64,000 nt of DNA from Cephalotus follicularis (GCA_001972305.1 BDDD01000271.1:391091-455090), one strand, 5' to 3'. Positions 22,268-33,411 are shown, counted from the first letter of the stretch. The notes: a model not told the origin generated them from the sequence alone. Program-made: numbers and translations.

Positions 22268-23205
22268 CACTAGAATCCACTAGCAACCTTTGATTTTCGG
22301 CTTACGGGTGCAAATCAAAGCAAACCACCTTTACACTTGATTTTGGGTTCCGGGTGCAAATCAATCAAACACCTTACAAGGGTTCACTCCCCTCTATTAC
22401 AATGAATGATAAAAATGATTTGTGCTGTGCTTACAATAACCTCTCAAAGGTTGGATATGAAAGTGATAGATTAGTTATAAGCTTTGGATATTGATTTGAA
22501 AGATGTAGAATAGCTCTTGTGTTGCTTGGAACAAATGTGTATTTGCTTGTTATCTCTTGTTGTGTCTTCTTTGTAAAAATACCACATTCTTCCTTTTATA
22601 GAGATCTTCCAACGGATCTATTTTTAAGCAATCAGACCAAATCCAGTCGGCTGGATTTTCCTTGCAGTCGGCTGGTAAATTGTTGTGCATTTGTAATTAT
22701 AGCCGTTGGAGAGAGGCAGCCGGCTGGATGGACTGGGCAGTCGACTGTATGCCTTGGCAGTCGACTGATGCTCTATTCCAGTCGGCTGTCTGAGCTAGAA
22801 ATTGGATTTCCAAAGCTACTGGTTGAAATGTGCACCGCTTGGCAGTCGGCTGGAAAGTGTTGGCAGTCGACTGGATTATCACGGCAGTCGACTGGAGACC
22901 TGAGGCAGTGGGCTGGCTGGAGTACAAATGCAGGTTCTGGGTTTGTTTGAAGGTCCAGTCGGCTAGCCATCCTTAGGCAGTCGACTACACAACCTCAACA
23001 GTCGGCTGGTTTGTCATGGCAGTCGACTGGATTGCCTGTTTCTGCAATTTAGAACCTTTGCAACACTTTTAACAATACAATCAAGTGAGTATATGAATTT
23101 GTATGATATCAAATCATGAATATAAGTATTTCTTGATTGTTACTTGTTTGTTAATCATCGAAACATAATCTTTAACATAATTAAAGGGGTGGCAAAAAGC
23201 CAACA
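22268..23205 (-). repeat. Copia A 5' LTR, right part (938 bp)
   Basis: Matches 9087-10024 almost base for base. It begins CACTAGAATCC, which in the intact LTR follows gagtttc, and ends AGCCAACA at 23205 followed by the GCGTT duplication. It therefore completes the copia A 5' LTR after the copia B interruption. Confidence 0.87.
22642..23028. repeat. Copia A LTR box array, second copy
   Basis: Same series as 9463-9848. Several boxes are better palindromes here, for example GCAGTCGACTG near 22738 where the other copy has GCAGTCGATTG. Confidence 0.88.
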
Positions 23206-24620
23206 GCGTTTATGAACTGTAAATTTTTGTAAATGGTTATGTAATAGAAATTTAATCTCTTTATATAAAGAACATTGTATGAAACTTTGTTTCCATGTAA
23301 TATATGTATAAGATGAGATCAGAGAGCTCAAATTTTTGTATAAATTCTCAGTCTTATACATTTCAATGTTCTAGTTAGTGCAAGAGGCACATGGACAAAA
23401 AGGGATCTACATCTTATACAATGACCGTAACATTCAATTAACAATTCAAGGAACTACTAATAAAACCCAATGAGAGACAAATGATATAATTCCTTCATAC
23501 ATATCTAAGAGAGATATTCACATGGAGGTTTTCACTACTTCTTTCCCTTCATCATTGTTTTGCACATGGCTTTGGTTACGTCTTTCGGGTGAAACACAAG
23601 TCTAAATCCTTTGAGTAAAATTAAAGGATTAAGAGAAGAAGTAAATAAGCAAATGGGTAAGCCCTTGTAAACACTTCGGTGGAACCGAAGAGGGCAAATA
23701 TCGATCTGCTGAATTCCAACATTATCACAGGACGATAATGGAATTCTCTCTCAATGAACACCACATAGGGGGATTCATGATGTCTTTTATACATCTTCCA
23801 AAACATTCAGGGATAATGCACTGTAGTTGGCAGAGCATATCCTAATCTGGATTTCTTTGAAATTTCTGCCTTCCATATCTTGAGAGATATTAAAATGGAG
23901 TAAACCAAGCCCAAACCAAAGAGAGGTTAAAGGTTGTCCCGCTTATGTAAGAAGGTGCAAACCTTCTAAGCTCGAGGCACGTTTGAGACGATGCCAATTT
24001 GTAGGATATCATAAAAAAGACTTGGGATATCATTTCTACCATCCCAGCGAACAAAAGATGTTTGTTTCGCGTACTGCAAAATTCCTACAGAGGAATACCT
24101 GCTTGCAGGAAGTAGTGAGAGTTAGGTGAAAACAAGAGAGCTTCCACCATGTGAAAACCCAGCAGAAGATAAGGAATTAGAGGTTAAAACCTCTAGAGAC
24201 ATAATTGGGAAAGGATCCCAAAAATGAGATAGAATCTCAGTAAGGCATTCCTCTTATGAGGAGATCAGGCAAAGGTTTTCGACAACGCCTGAGAAATAAG
24301 GTTTTCTCACGAAAGGGACTGACGAACCTATCAGCATAGAAGATGATGAGCCTGTCAGTTATGAGGAAGCAGTGAAGAGCACTGATTCCAGGGCATGGTA
24401 ATAGACCATGATATCCGAAATGGGCTCCATATACGCCAACCAAGTGTAGGATTTGGTTAACGCACTCGAAGGCGTAAAATCCTATCGAATGCTAGTAAAT
24501 CTTCAGTAACAAGATTGGCGTTAATGGAAAAGGTTAAAACCTTTAAAGCGCAATTGGTTGTGAAAGGGTATAGACTAAGATGAGAAGTCGACTACACCTA
24601 AACTTTCTCACCAACCACCA
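23206..24620 (+). repeat. Array unit 1, right part
   Basis: Continues 8794-8885 after removal of copia A. It contains the AT-rich leader, integrase remnants about 23560-24100 and reverse transcriptase N-terminal remnants about 24320-24600. It ends ...ctttctcaccaaccacca, variant of accgcaa in the other units. Confidence 0.82.
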
Positions 24621-26100
24621 AGAGATGCTAGACAGCGATGAGAGCTGAAAAAGCTAAGGGCTGGCGCCATGGTGATGCATCGAGGATTCACACCAATGAA
24701 GTTGGCGTTTTTGAACTGTATATGTAAGAGATATTTAATCTCTTTATATAAAGAACATTGTATGAAACTTTGTTTCCATGTATTATATGTATAAGATGAG
24801 CTCAGAGAGCTCAAATTTTTGTATAAATTCTTAGTCTTATACATTTCAATGTTCTAGTTAGTGTAAGAGGCACATGGACAAAAAGGGATCTACATCTTAT
24901 ACAATGATCGTAACATTAAATTAACAATTCAAGGAACCACTAATAAAAGAAAATGAGCGGCAAATGACATAATTCCTTCATACATATCTAAGAGAGATAT
25001 TCACATGGAGGATTTCACTACTTCTTTACCTTCATCATTGTTTTGCACACGGCTTTGGTTACGTGTTTCGGGTGAAACACAAGTCTAAATCCTTTGAGTA
25101 AAATGAAAGGATTAAGACAAGAAGTAAATAAGCAAATGTGTATGCCCTTGTAAACACTTCTGTGGAACCGAAGAGGGCGAATATCTATCTGCTGAATCCC
25201 AACATTATCAGAGGACGATAATGGAATTCTCTCTCAATGAACACCATATGGTGGTATTCATGATGCTTTTATACATCTTCCAAGACATTCAGGGGTAATG
25301 CACTACAGTTGGCAGAGAATATCCTAATCCGGATTCCTTTTAATTTTGTCCCATCCATATCTTGAAAGATATTAAAATGGAGTAAAACCAACCTAAACCA
25401 AAGAGAGGTTAAAGGCTGTCCCGCTTATGTAAGAAGATGAAAACCTTCTAAGCTGGAGGCATGATTGAGATGATGCCCATTTGTAGTATATCCTAATGAA
25501 GACTTGGGATATCATTTCTACCATCCCAGCGAACAAATGATTTTGTTTCACGTACTGCAAAACTCCTAGAGAGGAATACCTGCGTGCAGGAAGCAGTGAG
25601 AGTTAGGTGAAAACAAGAGAGTTTCCACCATGTCAAAACCCACAAGAAGATAAGGAATTAGAGGTTAAAACCTCTAGAGACATAATTGGGAAAGGATCCC
25701 AAAAATGAGATAGAATATGAGTAAGGCATTCCTCTTATGAGGAGATCATGCAAAGGTTTTTGACAGCGCCTGCTAAATAAGGTTTTCTCACGAAAGGCAC
25801 TGGCGAACTTATCAGCATACATGATGATGAGCCTGTCAGTTATGAGGAAGCAGTGAAGAGCACTGATTCCAGGGCATTGTGAGAGACCATGATATCCGAA
25901 ATGGGCTCCATATACGCCAACCAAGTGAAGGATTTGGTTAACGCACTCGAAGGCATAAAATCCTATCGAATGCTAGTAAATCTTCAGTAAGAAGATTGGC
26001 GTTAATGGAAAAGGTTAAAACCTTTAAACGCAATTGGGTGCGAAAGGGTATTGACTACGATGAGAGGTCGACTATACCCTAACTTTCTCACCAACCGCAA
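24621..26100 (+). repeat. Array unit 2 (1480 bp)
   Basis: Complete unit. Differs from unit 1 by scattered substitutions and short indels, and lacks about 20 bp of the AT-rich leader after ttgaactgta. Coding remnants are in the same order. Confidence 0.85.
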
Positions 26101-27150
26101 AGAGATGCTAGACAGCGAAGAGAGATGACAAAGCTAAGGACTGGCGCCATGGTGATGCATCGAGGATTCACACCAATGAAGTTGGCATTTTTGAACTGTA
26201 AATTTTTGTAAATGGTTATGTAAGAGAAATTTAATCCCTTTATATAAAGAACATTGTATGAAACTTTGTTTCCATGTAATATATCTATAAGATGAGCTTA
26301 GAGAGCTCAAATTTTTTATAAATTCTTAGTCTTAGACATTTCAATGTTCTAGTTAGTGCAAGAGGCACATGGACAAAAAGGGATCTACATCTTATACAAT
26401 GACCGTAACATTAAATTAACAATTCAAGGAACTACTAATAAAAGACAATGAGAGAAAAATGATATAATTCCTTCATACATATCTAAGAGAGATATTCACA
26501 TGCAGGTTTTCACTACTTCTTTACCTTCATCATTATTTTGCACACGGCTTTGGTTACGTGTTTCGGGTGAAACACAAGTCTAAATCCTTTGAGTAAAATG
26601 AAAGGATTAAGACAAGAAGTAAATAAGCAAATGGGTATGCCCTTGTAAACACTTCTGTGGAACCGAAAAGGGCGAATATCTATCTGCTGAGTCCCAACAT
26701 TATCACAGGACGATAATGGAATTCTTTCTCAATGAATACCATGTAGTGGTATTCATGCTGTCTTTTATACATCTTCCAAAACATTCAGGGGTAATGCACT
26801 ACAGTTGGCAGAGCATATCCTAATCCGGATTCTTTTGAAATTTGTCCCCTCCATATCTTGAGAGATATTAAAATGAAGTAAAGCCAGCCTAAACCAAAGA
26901 GAGGTTAAAGACTATCCCGCTTATGTAAGAAGGTGAAAACCTTCTAAGCTGGAGGCATGATTGAGACAATGTCGATTTGTAGGATATCCTAAAGAAGACT
27001 TGGGATATCATTTCTACCATCCCAGCGAACAAAAGATGTTTGTTTCACGTACTAAAAAATTCCTAGAGAGGAATACCTGCTTGCAGGAAGTAGTGAGAGT
27101 TAGGTGAAAACAAGAGAGTTTCCACCATGTGAAAACCCACAAGAAATAAG
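26101..27150 (+). repeat. Array unit 3, left part
   Basis: Unit sequence up to the aagaaATAAG that forms the left target duplication of gypsy E. Confidence 0.83.
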
Positions 27151-27397
27151 TGTCACACCCCGTTTGCAAAAACGTAGCATAAAAGCGGTAAGGGCAATTA
27201 ACAAAAACATACAGCTCATGCAAAACCATAAAATTTAAAACTTAAACCTTTAACAAGGTACAACAGTTGCGGAAGCTCAAAACCATAAGCTGTAAACCGT
27301 AACGAGTGTCCCATACCACACGCTACTCCAGTGTAGGTCCAATACAGTTAACCGCCCATGAAACGGAGCGTGAAAAACAATACAAGCTTGAATTCCT
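27151..27397 (-). repeat. Gypsy E truncated 3' LTR (247 bp)
   Basis: Identical or nearly so to 29386-29632, up to caagcttgaattcct, where integrase sequence takes over. Confidence 0.9.
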
Positions 27398-27680
27398 ACT
27401 ATCTCCTTTACATACAGCCGAGCCAGCTTGCTCGCAGAATCAGTAACATGTGTAGGGAGAAAGTGCGCTGACTTGGTGAGTCTATCTACGATAACCCACA
27501 CAGCGTTATGTCGGTTCCGAGTCAGAGGAAAACCTGAAACAAAATCCATCGTAACATGTTCCCACTTCCATTCTGGAATCGGTAGAGGCTGCAGCAAACC
27601 TGCTGGTCTCTGATGCTCAGCTTTAACTGTCGGGCAGGTGTAACACTTGGCAACATACTCCGCGATCTCCCGCTTCATGC
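27398..27680 (-). pseudogene. Gypsy E integrase fragment
   Basis: From about 27680 downward: WPGMKREIAEYVAKCYTC (zinc-binding region, CxxC), LPIPEWKWEHVTMDFV with the first catalytic D, then WVIVDRLTKSAHF with the next conserved block. It breaks off at the LTR junction before the second and third catalytic acids. The predicted ORF extends to 27277, but those residues are LTR. Confidence 0.85.
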
Positions 27681-28213
27681 CGGGCCACTAGTAACATTTC
27701 TTCATGTCTTAATACATTTTAGTACTCCCCGGATGAATACTGTACATAGACTTATGAGCCCCGCGAAGTAGTGCCTCCTTCAGGTTTGGTTCATTCGGAA
27801 AACCGACACGTCCCTGATACCTCAGTCTTTGACGGATCCACCGTCAAGCCCTCTCCCGATACTATGTGACCAAGAAAGATCACATGGTCAAGCCAGAACT
27901 CGCATTTGCCAAACTTGGCATACAGCCGGTGTTCTCTAAGAACCTGCAACACCGTCCTCAGATGCCGAGTGTGATCCTCTTCACTCTTCGAGTATACCAG
28001 TATGTCATCAATGAACACCACAACGAACTGGTCTAGGTATGGCCGGAATACGTCATTCATCAATGACATGAAAGCTGCCGGTGCATTGGCAACATCAAAC
28101 GACATTACCAAGAATTCATAGTGGCCGTACCGAGTTCGGAAGGCGGTCTTTTCAATGTCCCCTTCCCTTACCCCCAATTGGCGATAGCCCGATCTCAAGT
28201 CGAGCTTGAGAAA
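27681..28213 (-). pseudogene. Gypsy E reverse transcriptase fragment
   Basis: From 28213: [33 protein letters not shown], catalytic [17 protein letters not shown] and GLTVDPSK. It starts in the middle of the fingers/palm and stops at the thumb; about 100 bp of short out-of-frame pol sequence (NPKEALLRGAHKS-like, near 27700-27790) links it to the integrase fragment. The catalytic pair is kept but the enzyme is incomplete. Confidence 0.85.
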
Positions 28214-28426
28214 ACACTCTCGAACAATTACCGTGAGTCACTATCCAAGCGGTACAGTTCATGTTCTTAGATTATGTTATTCGGGTTCTAGGTTTACTAA
28301 GCATGCATGGGGTCTCGTACTAGCCTATACATGTGCATAACCGATCCTTAGAATGGTACCGAGAACCGTCATTCAGTTACTCGTTAGCTAGCCCCAGCGT
28401 CCAACTTAACATTCACATGACAATGG
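28214..28426. other. Gypsy E gag to pol junction
   Basis: About 210 bp without motifs, between the reverse transcriptase fragment and gag. Protease and the N-terminal reverse transcriptase would lie here in an intact element. Confidence 0.4.
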
Positions 28427-29275
28427 TTATAATACGGTCAACCAATTAACAGGATCATGATTTAGCATAACGCAAGTAAGAATAGAGATCTTACCTCCCA
28501 TGATGCCCTTGCCCTTGCTTCCCTGCTGCGAAGGTCCAGGTGTCGCACCGACATCATCCATAGGTCCAGTAGGTACTGCCCATCGTCTCTCTGGACAAGT
28601 TCTCACCGAATGGCCAGGTGCCCCGCACCTCAAGCACAGCCCATTCATATTCCAGCAACTCTTCTGTAAGTGGCCCTTACCACCACAGTGATAGCAAGCT
28701 CCAACCGTATTGCTCCCTTGACTAGGAGTTCCATAGACAGCAGTTTGTGGAAGTGGATTCCCAGTACAATTCTTCATCACATGACCAGTCACCCCACATA
28801 TCATGCACAATTTATTCTTCCACCAGCAGTCTTTCACTTGATGGCTTGCGCGGCCGCAGTGGGAGCAAGCCCCAGACCTTGTATCACCTTCTTGACTCGG
28901 AGTTCCCCTGGCGGCCATCTGCTGAGAACTGTTCTTTGATGACTTTGAAGAGCCGCCATCGTGCCAATCTGACGGAGCTGGCCTAGCCCGTTTGTCTTGC
29001 TGGATCCCTACACACAGCTGCCATATCTCTTCCAGGCATGCTGCATTAGCAACCATATGTTGATGGAAATGGTCATTCACAAGATTTATGTACCATTGCC
29101 GCAGGTCTTCTATGTTGGCCGCGTCCACAACCATTTGTTGTTGAAAGTAGTTTGCGATCCGAGTCATCAGATCTCTGTCATCCCAAGGAAGGTTCATTCC
29201 TTGCGGGTAGTTTGCTTCATTAGGGGCGTCGGCTCCAACCGCCCTAGCCTTTCCATGTGTCCTTCTACGGTCCAT
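28427..29275 (-). CDS. Gypsy E short gag with four zinc knuckles
   Basis: Open frame of 282 codons from 29275. N-terminus MDRRRTHGKARAVG, then a part with two similar segments (YFQQQMVVDAANIEDLRQWY and NDHFHQHMVANAACLEEIWQ, an internal duplication), a glutamine/serine-rich linker, and four CX2CX4HX4C knuckles (CSHCGRASHQVKDC, CMICGVTGHVMKNC, CYHCGGKGHLQKSC, CLRCGAPGHSVRTC). The usual capsid domain is not recognisable, so the protein is probably a shortened nucleocapsid-like gag. The last 20 residues after GKGIMGGK look non-gag and begin at a GTAAG, which could be a splice donor or chance. No stop or frameshift, unlike the rest of the element. Confidence 0.7.
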   Translation of the reverse strand: MDRRRTHGKARAVGADAPNEANYPQGMNLPWDDRDLMTRIANYFQQQMVVDAANIEDLRQWYINLVNDHFHQHMVANAACLEEIWQLCVGIQQDKRARPAPSDWHDGGSSKSSKNSSQQMAARGTPSQEGDTRSGACSHCGRASHQVKDCWWKNKLCMICGVTGHVMKNCTGNPLPQTAVYGTPSQGSNTVGACYHCGGKGHLQKSCWNMNGLCLRCGAPGHSVRTCPERRWAVPTGPMDDVGATPGPSQQGSKGKGIMGGKISILTCVMLNHDPVNWLTVL

Positions 29276-29370
29276 AGCCTATAAGAAGGATGACAGTTAG
29301 TCATGACTTTAGGAAAATAGTTCAATTAATTGCCAAGGAACTTATCCTAGCTAAGCATATATGGAATATG

Positions 29371-29381
29371 CTCTGATACCA
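29371..29381 (-). other. Gypsy E primer-binding site
   Basis: Minus-strand TGGTATCAGAG, tRNA-iMet type, 4 bp from the LTR edge at 29386. Confidence 0.9.
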
Positions 29382-29385
29382 CCGT

Positions 29386-31461
29386 TGTCACACCCCGTTT
29401 GCAAAAACGTAGCATAAAAGCGGTAAGGGCAATTAACAAAAACATACAGCTCATGCAAAACCATAAAATTTAAAACTTAAACCTTTAACAAGGTACAACA
29501 GTTGCGGAAGCTCAAAACCATAAGCTGTAAACCGTAACGAGTGTCCCATACCACACGCTACTCCAGTGTAGGTCCAATACAGTTAACCGCCCATGAAACG
29601 GAGCGTGAAAAACAATACAAGCTTGAATTCCTTTAAGAACAGAACCAAAATAACAGTACAACTCAAAAGCATAACTACTACAGGTTTGATGCACAACAGG
29701 AGAAGTAAAAAGAAGAAAGCAACAACTGGATCACCGTCCATGTCCGTCTAGCCAGTCCACGCATCAATATGAAAAGTAGGGGGTTAGCCGTTGTCCTCAC
29801 TTGGCTAAGGCATAACAGTATCTCGGGATAAAATCAATGCATGTCATGACATGAATGCATGAATGATGCGATGTAGTAAAACCAGTTCATATATATATAT
29901 GAGAAAATATATATATATTAACAGTACGGTAAAATAGCAGTAAGTGCATATATAAGAAAATGTATGTATGCAGGACCAGTACAGTAGTAACCCGGCCAGG
30001 GCTACATCAACAAACACAGTATTGTCCGTAAAGGACCAACAAGCAGTACATGATGTCCACATAGGACTATAACAGGCAGGATGTCCACATAGGACTACAA
30101 CAGGCAGTATGTATAGCGCTGCCAACTCCTGGCCCCACGCTTCACTCCCACTCCGGCCCCTACATCAGGCAACCGAGCGAGGCAACAGGACAGTGAGTCA
30201 CCTAGCCATGCTCCAGGCCCCTAGGTCCGACCCTGCCACTAGCCGGCGCTGGCGGCTTCCGCCATGCAACCAGTGGCCCAAACACAAACACATACAATTC
30301 ACAAAGCAAACAGTGAAATCAGGCAGTATAGTACAGTAAACAGGACAGTAGTGATCGATTTGATCCACAGTAGGCAGTTTGTTTTCCAAAATGTTTCCAA
30401 AAATGACCACATTTGAAAATAGACATTTTCAGTAGAAAATACCTTTAATCAGTACAGTAGCAATAATCGTTTTCCAAATGTGTTTGAAAATACGACATCA
30501 ATATTCTTTTATAATCAAACTAACATAATAACTTGAAATACAGTCATGGCTTTCCCCTACCTCTTGTCCCACGTTAGGAACAGGAAAGTCCACCCCTTTT
30601 CGTATCCAACAGGTCACAGCAACTCCCCAAGGTTCGTCCCGAAGATGCACAAGTGGCTCCAAGCTCCAAGCAAGGTTCAACAATGGGAGGGACGTTATCT
30701 CACTCTTACCTTCTGTTTCCAGTAATCACAGTGTCACACACAGGTGTTTGATTCCCTCTCAACCGATGGTAGCCAAAGGTAGAAGGTAGAAGCAGTCCCT
30801 TATGTATCTCACCCTCCTTACACCTTCTCTGGCGTTGTTTGCAGGCCACATGTGCCTAGGGTTTATTCCCACTTCTGCATGTAGAAGCAGGCTTGCTCAC
30901 ACAGTCCTTCACGCCAGAACAAGTCACAAACTTCTGGCCATCCAAACCCAGTACACATGTCCCTTTCTTCCTTCCTTTTGTTGCATGCACACCCACAAGC
31001 TACACATGTCTACAAAGGTTCAAACATGCAGGTTGGGAGTAAGGTGCATGCCCTACACGTCCCAACCCATGCACCAAGGCGCCTGCAAAAGCCCCATCTC
31101 GATTCTCCCCTCGCACGTTATCTGTCAGATGGTAACATGCAAGACATTCGAACTTAAGACGTCGACGTCTTTCCAAATACGTCGATGTCTTTGGTCCGGA
31201 TCGTGGTGCATGTGCATGAAGTTACGTGTAACGCTCCGTCACAAAGGCGTCGACGTATTTCCAAATGGAGTCGACGTCTTTCCTCCAAGACAACGTCGTT
31301 TAGCCCCTTTTGCATTCATTTAACATATAAAACGAAAGCTTCAACATAAGACAGATTGGAAAACATCATCAAATTCGGAAAATCCATCCTTTTATTAATT
31401 CCACAATTCAAGAGTACAATTACTTGTGAAATAATATTACATGGAAAATCCGGGTGTTACA
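29386..31461 (-). repeat. Gypsy E 5' LTR (2076 bp)
   Basis: On the minus strand it starts TGTAACACCCGG at 31461 and ends AACGGGGTGTGACA at 29386. The start matches the solo LTR at 36655 and the fragment at 40611-40973. An AT microsatellite lies at 29889-29920, and 'gatgtccacataggacta' words are repeated at 30054-30100. GTCGAC-core boxes lie at 31158-31276. ORFs inside are not convincing. Confidence 0.87.
31158..31276. repeat. Paired GTCGAC boxes in the gypsy E LTR
   Basis: GACGTCGACG at 31158 with TACGTCGATG at 31179 (21 bp), and GGCGTCGACG at 31246 with GGAGTCGACG at 31267 (21 bp). Flanks (TCTTTCCAAAT) resemble copia B boxes. Confidence 0.88.
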
Positions 31462-31913
31462 ATAAGAAATTAGAGGGTAAAACCTCTAGAGACATAATTG
31501 GGAAAGGATCCCAAAAATGAGATAGAATCTCAGAAAGGCATTCCTCTTATGAAGAAATCAGGCAAAGGTTTTCGACAGCTCCTGAGAAATAAGGTTTTCT
31601 CATGAAAGGTATTGACGAACCTATCGGCATAGATGATGATGAGCCTGTAAGTTATGAGGAAGCAGTGAAGGGCACTGATTCCAAGGCATGGTGAGAGACC
31701 ATGATATCCGAAATGGGCTCCATATATGCCAACCAAGTGAAGGATTTGTTTAACGCACTCGAAGGCGTAAAATCCTATTGAATGATAGTAAATCTTTAGT
31801 AAGAAGATTGGCGTTAATGGAAAAGGTTAAAAACTTTAAAGCGCAATTGGTTGCGAAAGGGTATAGACTAAGATGAGGGGTTGACTATACCTAAACTTTC
31901 TCACCAACCGCAA
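31462..31913 (+). repeat. Array unit 3, right part
   Basis: Starts with the second ATAAG (31462-31466) and resumes the unit at aaattagagg. It carries the reverse transcriptase N-terminal remnant up to accgcaa. Confidence 0.83.
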
Positions 31914-33411
31914 AGAGATACTAGATAGCGAAGAGAGCAGACAAAGCTAAGGACTGGAGCCATGGTGATGCATCGAGGATTTGACACCAATGAAGTTGGC
32001 GTTTTTGAACTGTAAATTATTGTAAATGGTTATGTAATAGAAATTTAATCTCTTTATATAAAGAACATTGTATGAAACTTTGTTTTCATGTAATATATGT
32101 ATAAGATGAGCTCAGAGAGCTCAAATATTTGTATAAATTCTTAGTTTTATACATTTCAATGTTCTAGTTAGTGCAAGAGGCACATGGACAAAAAGGGATA
32201 TACATCTTATACAATGACCGTAACATTAAATTAACAATTCAAGGAACTACTAATAAAAGACAATGAGAGACAAATGATATAATTCCTTCATACATATATA
32301 AGAGAGATATTCACATGGAGGTTTTCACTACTTCTTTACCTTCCTCATTGTTTTGCACACGGTTTTGGTTACATGTTTCTGGTGAAACACAAGTCTAAAT
32401 CCTTTGAGTAAAATTAAAGGATTAAGGCAAGAAGTAAATAAGAAAATGGGTAAGCCCTTGTAAATACTTCGGTGGAACCAAAGAGAGCGAATATCTATCT
32501 GCTGAATTCGAACATTATCACGGGACGATAATGGAATTCTCTCTCAATGAATACCATATAGTGGTATTCATGATGTCTTTTATACATCTTCCAAAATATT
32601 CAGGGGTAATGAACTATAGTTGGCAGCGCATATCCTAATCCGGATTCCTTTGAAATTTGTCCCCTCCATATGTTGAGAGATATTAAAATGGAGTAAACCC
32701 AGCCTAAACCAAAGAGAGGTTAAAGGCTGTCCCGCTTATGTAAGAAGGTGAAATCCTTCTAAGCTGGAGGCGCGATTGAGATGATGCCGATTGTAGGATA
32801 TCCTAAAGAAGACTTGGGATATCATTTCTACCATCCCAGCAAACAAAAGATTTTTTTTCGCGTACTATAAAATTCCTAGAGAGGAATACCTGCTTGCAGG
32901 AAGCAGTGAGAGTTAAGTGAAAAAAGAGAGTTTCCACCATGTGAAAACCCACAAGAAGATAAGGAATTAGAGGTTAAAACCTCTAGAGACATAATTTGGA
33001 AAGGATCCCAAAAATGAGATAGAATCTCAGTATGGCATTCCTTTCTTGAGGAGATCAGGCAAAGGTTTTCGACAACGCCTGAGAAATAAGGTTTTCTCAC
33101 GAAAATCACTGACGAACCTATCGGCATAGATGATGATGAGCCTATCAGTTATGAGGAAGTAGTGAAGAGCACTGATTCCAGGGCATGGTGAGAGACCATG
33201 ATATCCGAAATGGGCTCCATATACGCCAACCAAGTGAAGGATTTTGTTAACGCACTCGAAGGCGTAAAATCCTATCGAACTCTAGTAAATCTTCAGTAAG
33301 AAGATTGGCATTAATGGAAAAGGTTAAAACCTTTAAAGCACAATTGGTTGTGAAAGGGTATAGACTAAGATTAGAGGTCGACTATACCTACACTTTCTCA
33401 TTAACCGCAAA
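31914..33411 (+). repeat. Array unit 4 (1498 bp)
   Basis: Complete unit with the full AT-rich leader, integrase and reverse transcriptase remnants. At 33411 the next word is atgctttagtcc, not agagatgctag, so repetition ends and copia pol continues. Confidence 0.85.

Larger units (their letters stand above)
8886..23205 (-). mobile_element. Copia A: gag- and env-like-bearing, pol-less Sirevirus-like element with copia B nested inside
   Basis: It is flanked by GCGTT at 8881-8885 and 23206-23210. Minus-strand order: 5' LTR (right, split by copia B), primer-binding site, gag, env-position ORF, clustered polypurine tracts, 3' LTR (8886-10024). The first two bases at 8886 are CG where TG is expected. 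No protease, integrase or reverse transcriptase lies between gag (ending 12253) and the env-like ORF (starting 11733). Multiple polypurine tracts, repeated LTR boxes and an ORF downstream of the usual pol position are traits described for env-bearing Sireviruses (Ty1/copia). Nearly 8.3 kb of the length is copia B. Confidence 0.82.
27151..31461 (-). mobile_element. Gypsy E: internally deleted Ty3/gypsy retrotransposon
   Basis: Ends TGTCACACCCCG (27151) and GGGTGTTACA (31461), flanked by ATAAG at 27146-27150 and 31462-31466. Minus-strand order: 5' LTR (29386-31461), primer-binding site, short gag, reverse transcriptase fragment, integrase fragment, 3' LTR cut to 247 bp. Protease, RNase H, most of integrase and most of the 3' LTR are gone. 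It is non-autonomous. The intact duplication shows a real insertion followed by, or accompanied by, internal loss. Confidence 0.88.
23206..33411 (+). repeat. Head-to-tail array of about 1.48 kb copia-derived units
   Basis: The start word agagatgctagacagcga recurs at 8797, 24621, 26101 and, as agagatactagatagcga, at 31914. Unit lengths are 1480 bp (24621-26100), 1497 bp (unit 3 without the gypsy insertion) and 1498 bp (31914-33411). Each unit holds a 230 bp AT-rich piece, then decayed plus-strand copia integrase (GGxHYFF, KQMGKPL, VGYxKKDLGYHFYHPSEQK) and the N-terminal reverse transcriptase (EEAVKSTDSRAW, SEMGSIYANQV). All frames have stops. Unit 4 runs without a break into the rest of a copia pol. 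Confidence 0.85.

Noticed and set aside
28500-29284. Four plus-strand ORFs of 63-95 codons
   Set aside because: Antisense to the gypsy E gag frame, which has four proper zinc knuckles.
30109-30410. Overlapping ORFs in the gypsy E LTR
   Set aside because: No domain on either strand, inside an LTR.
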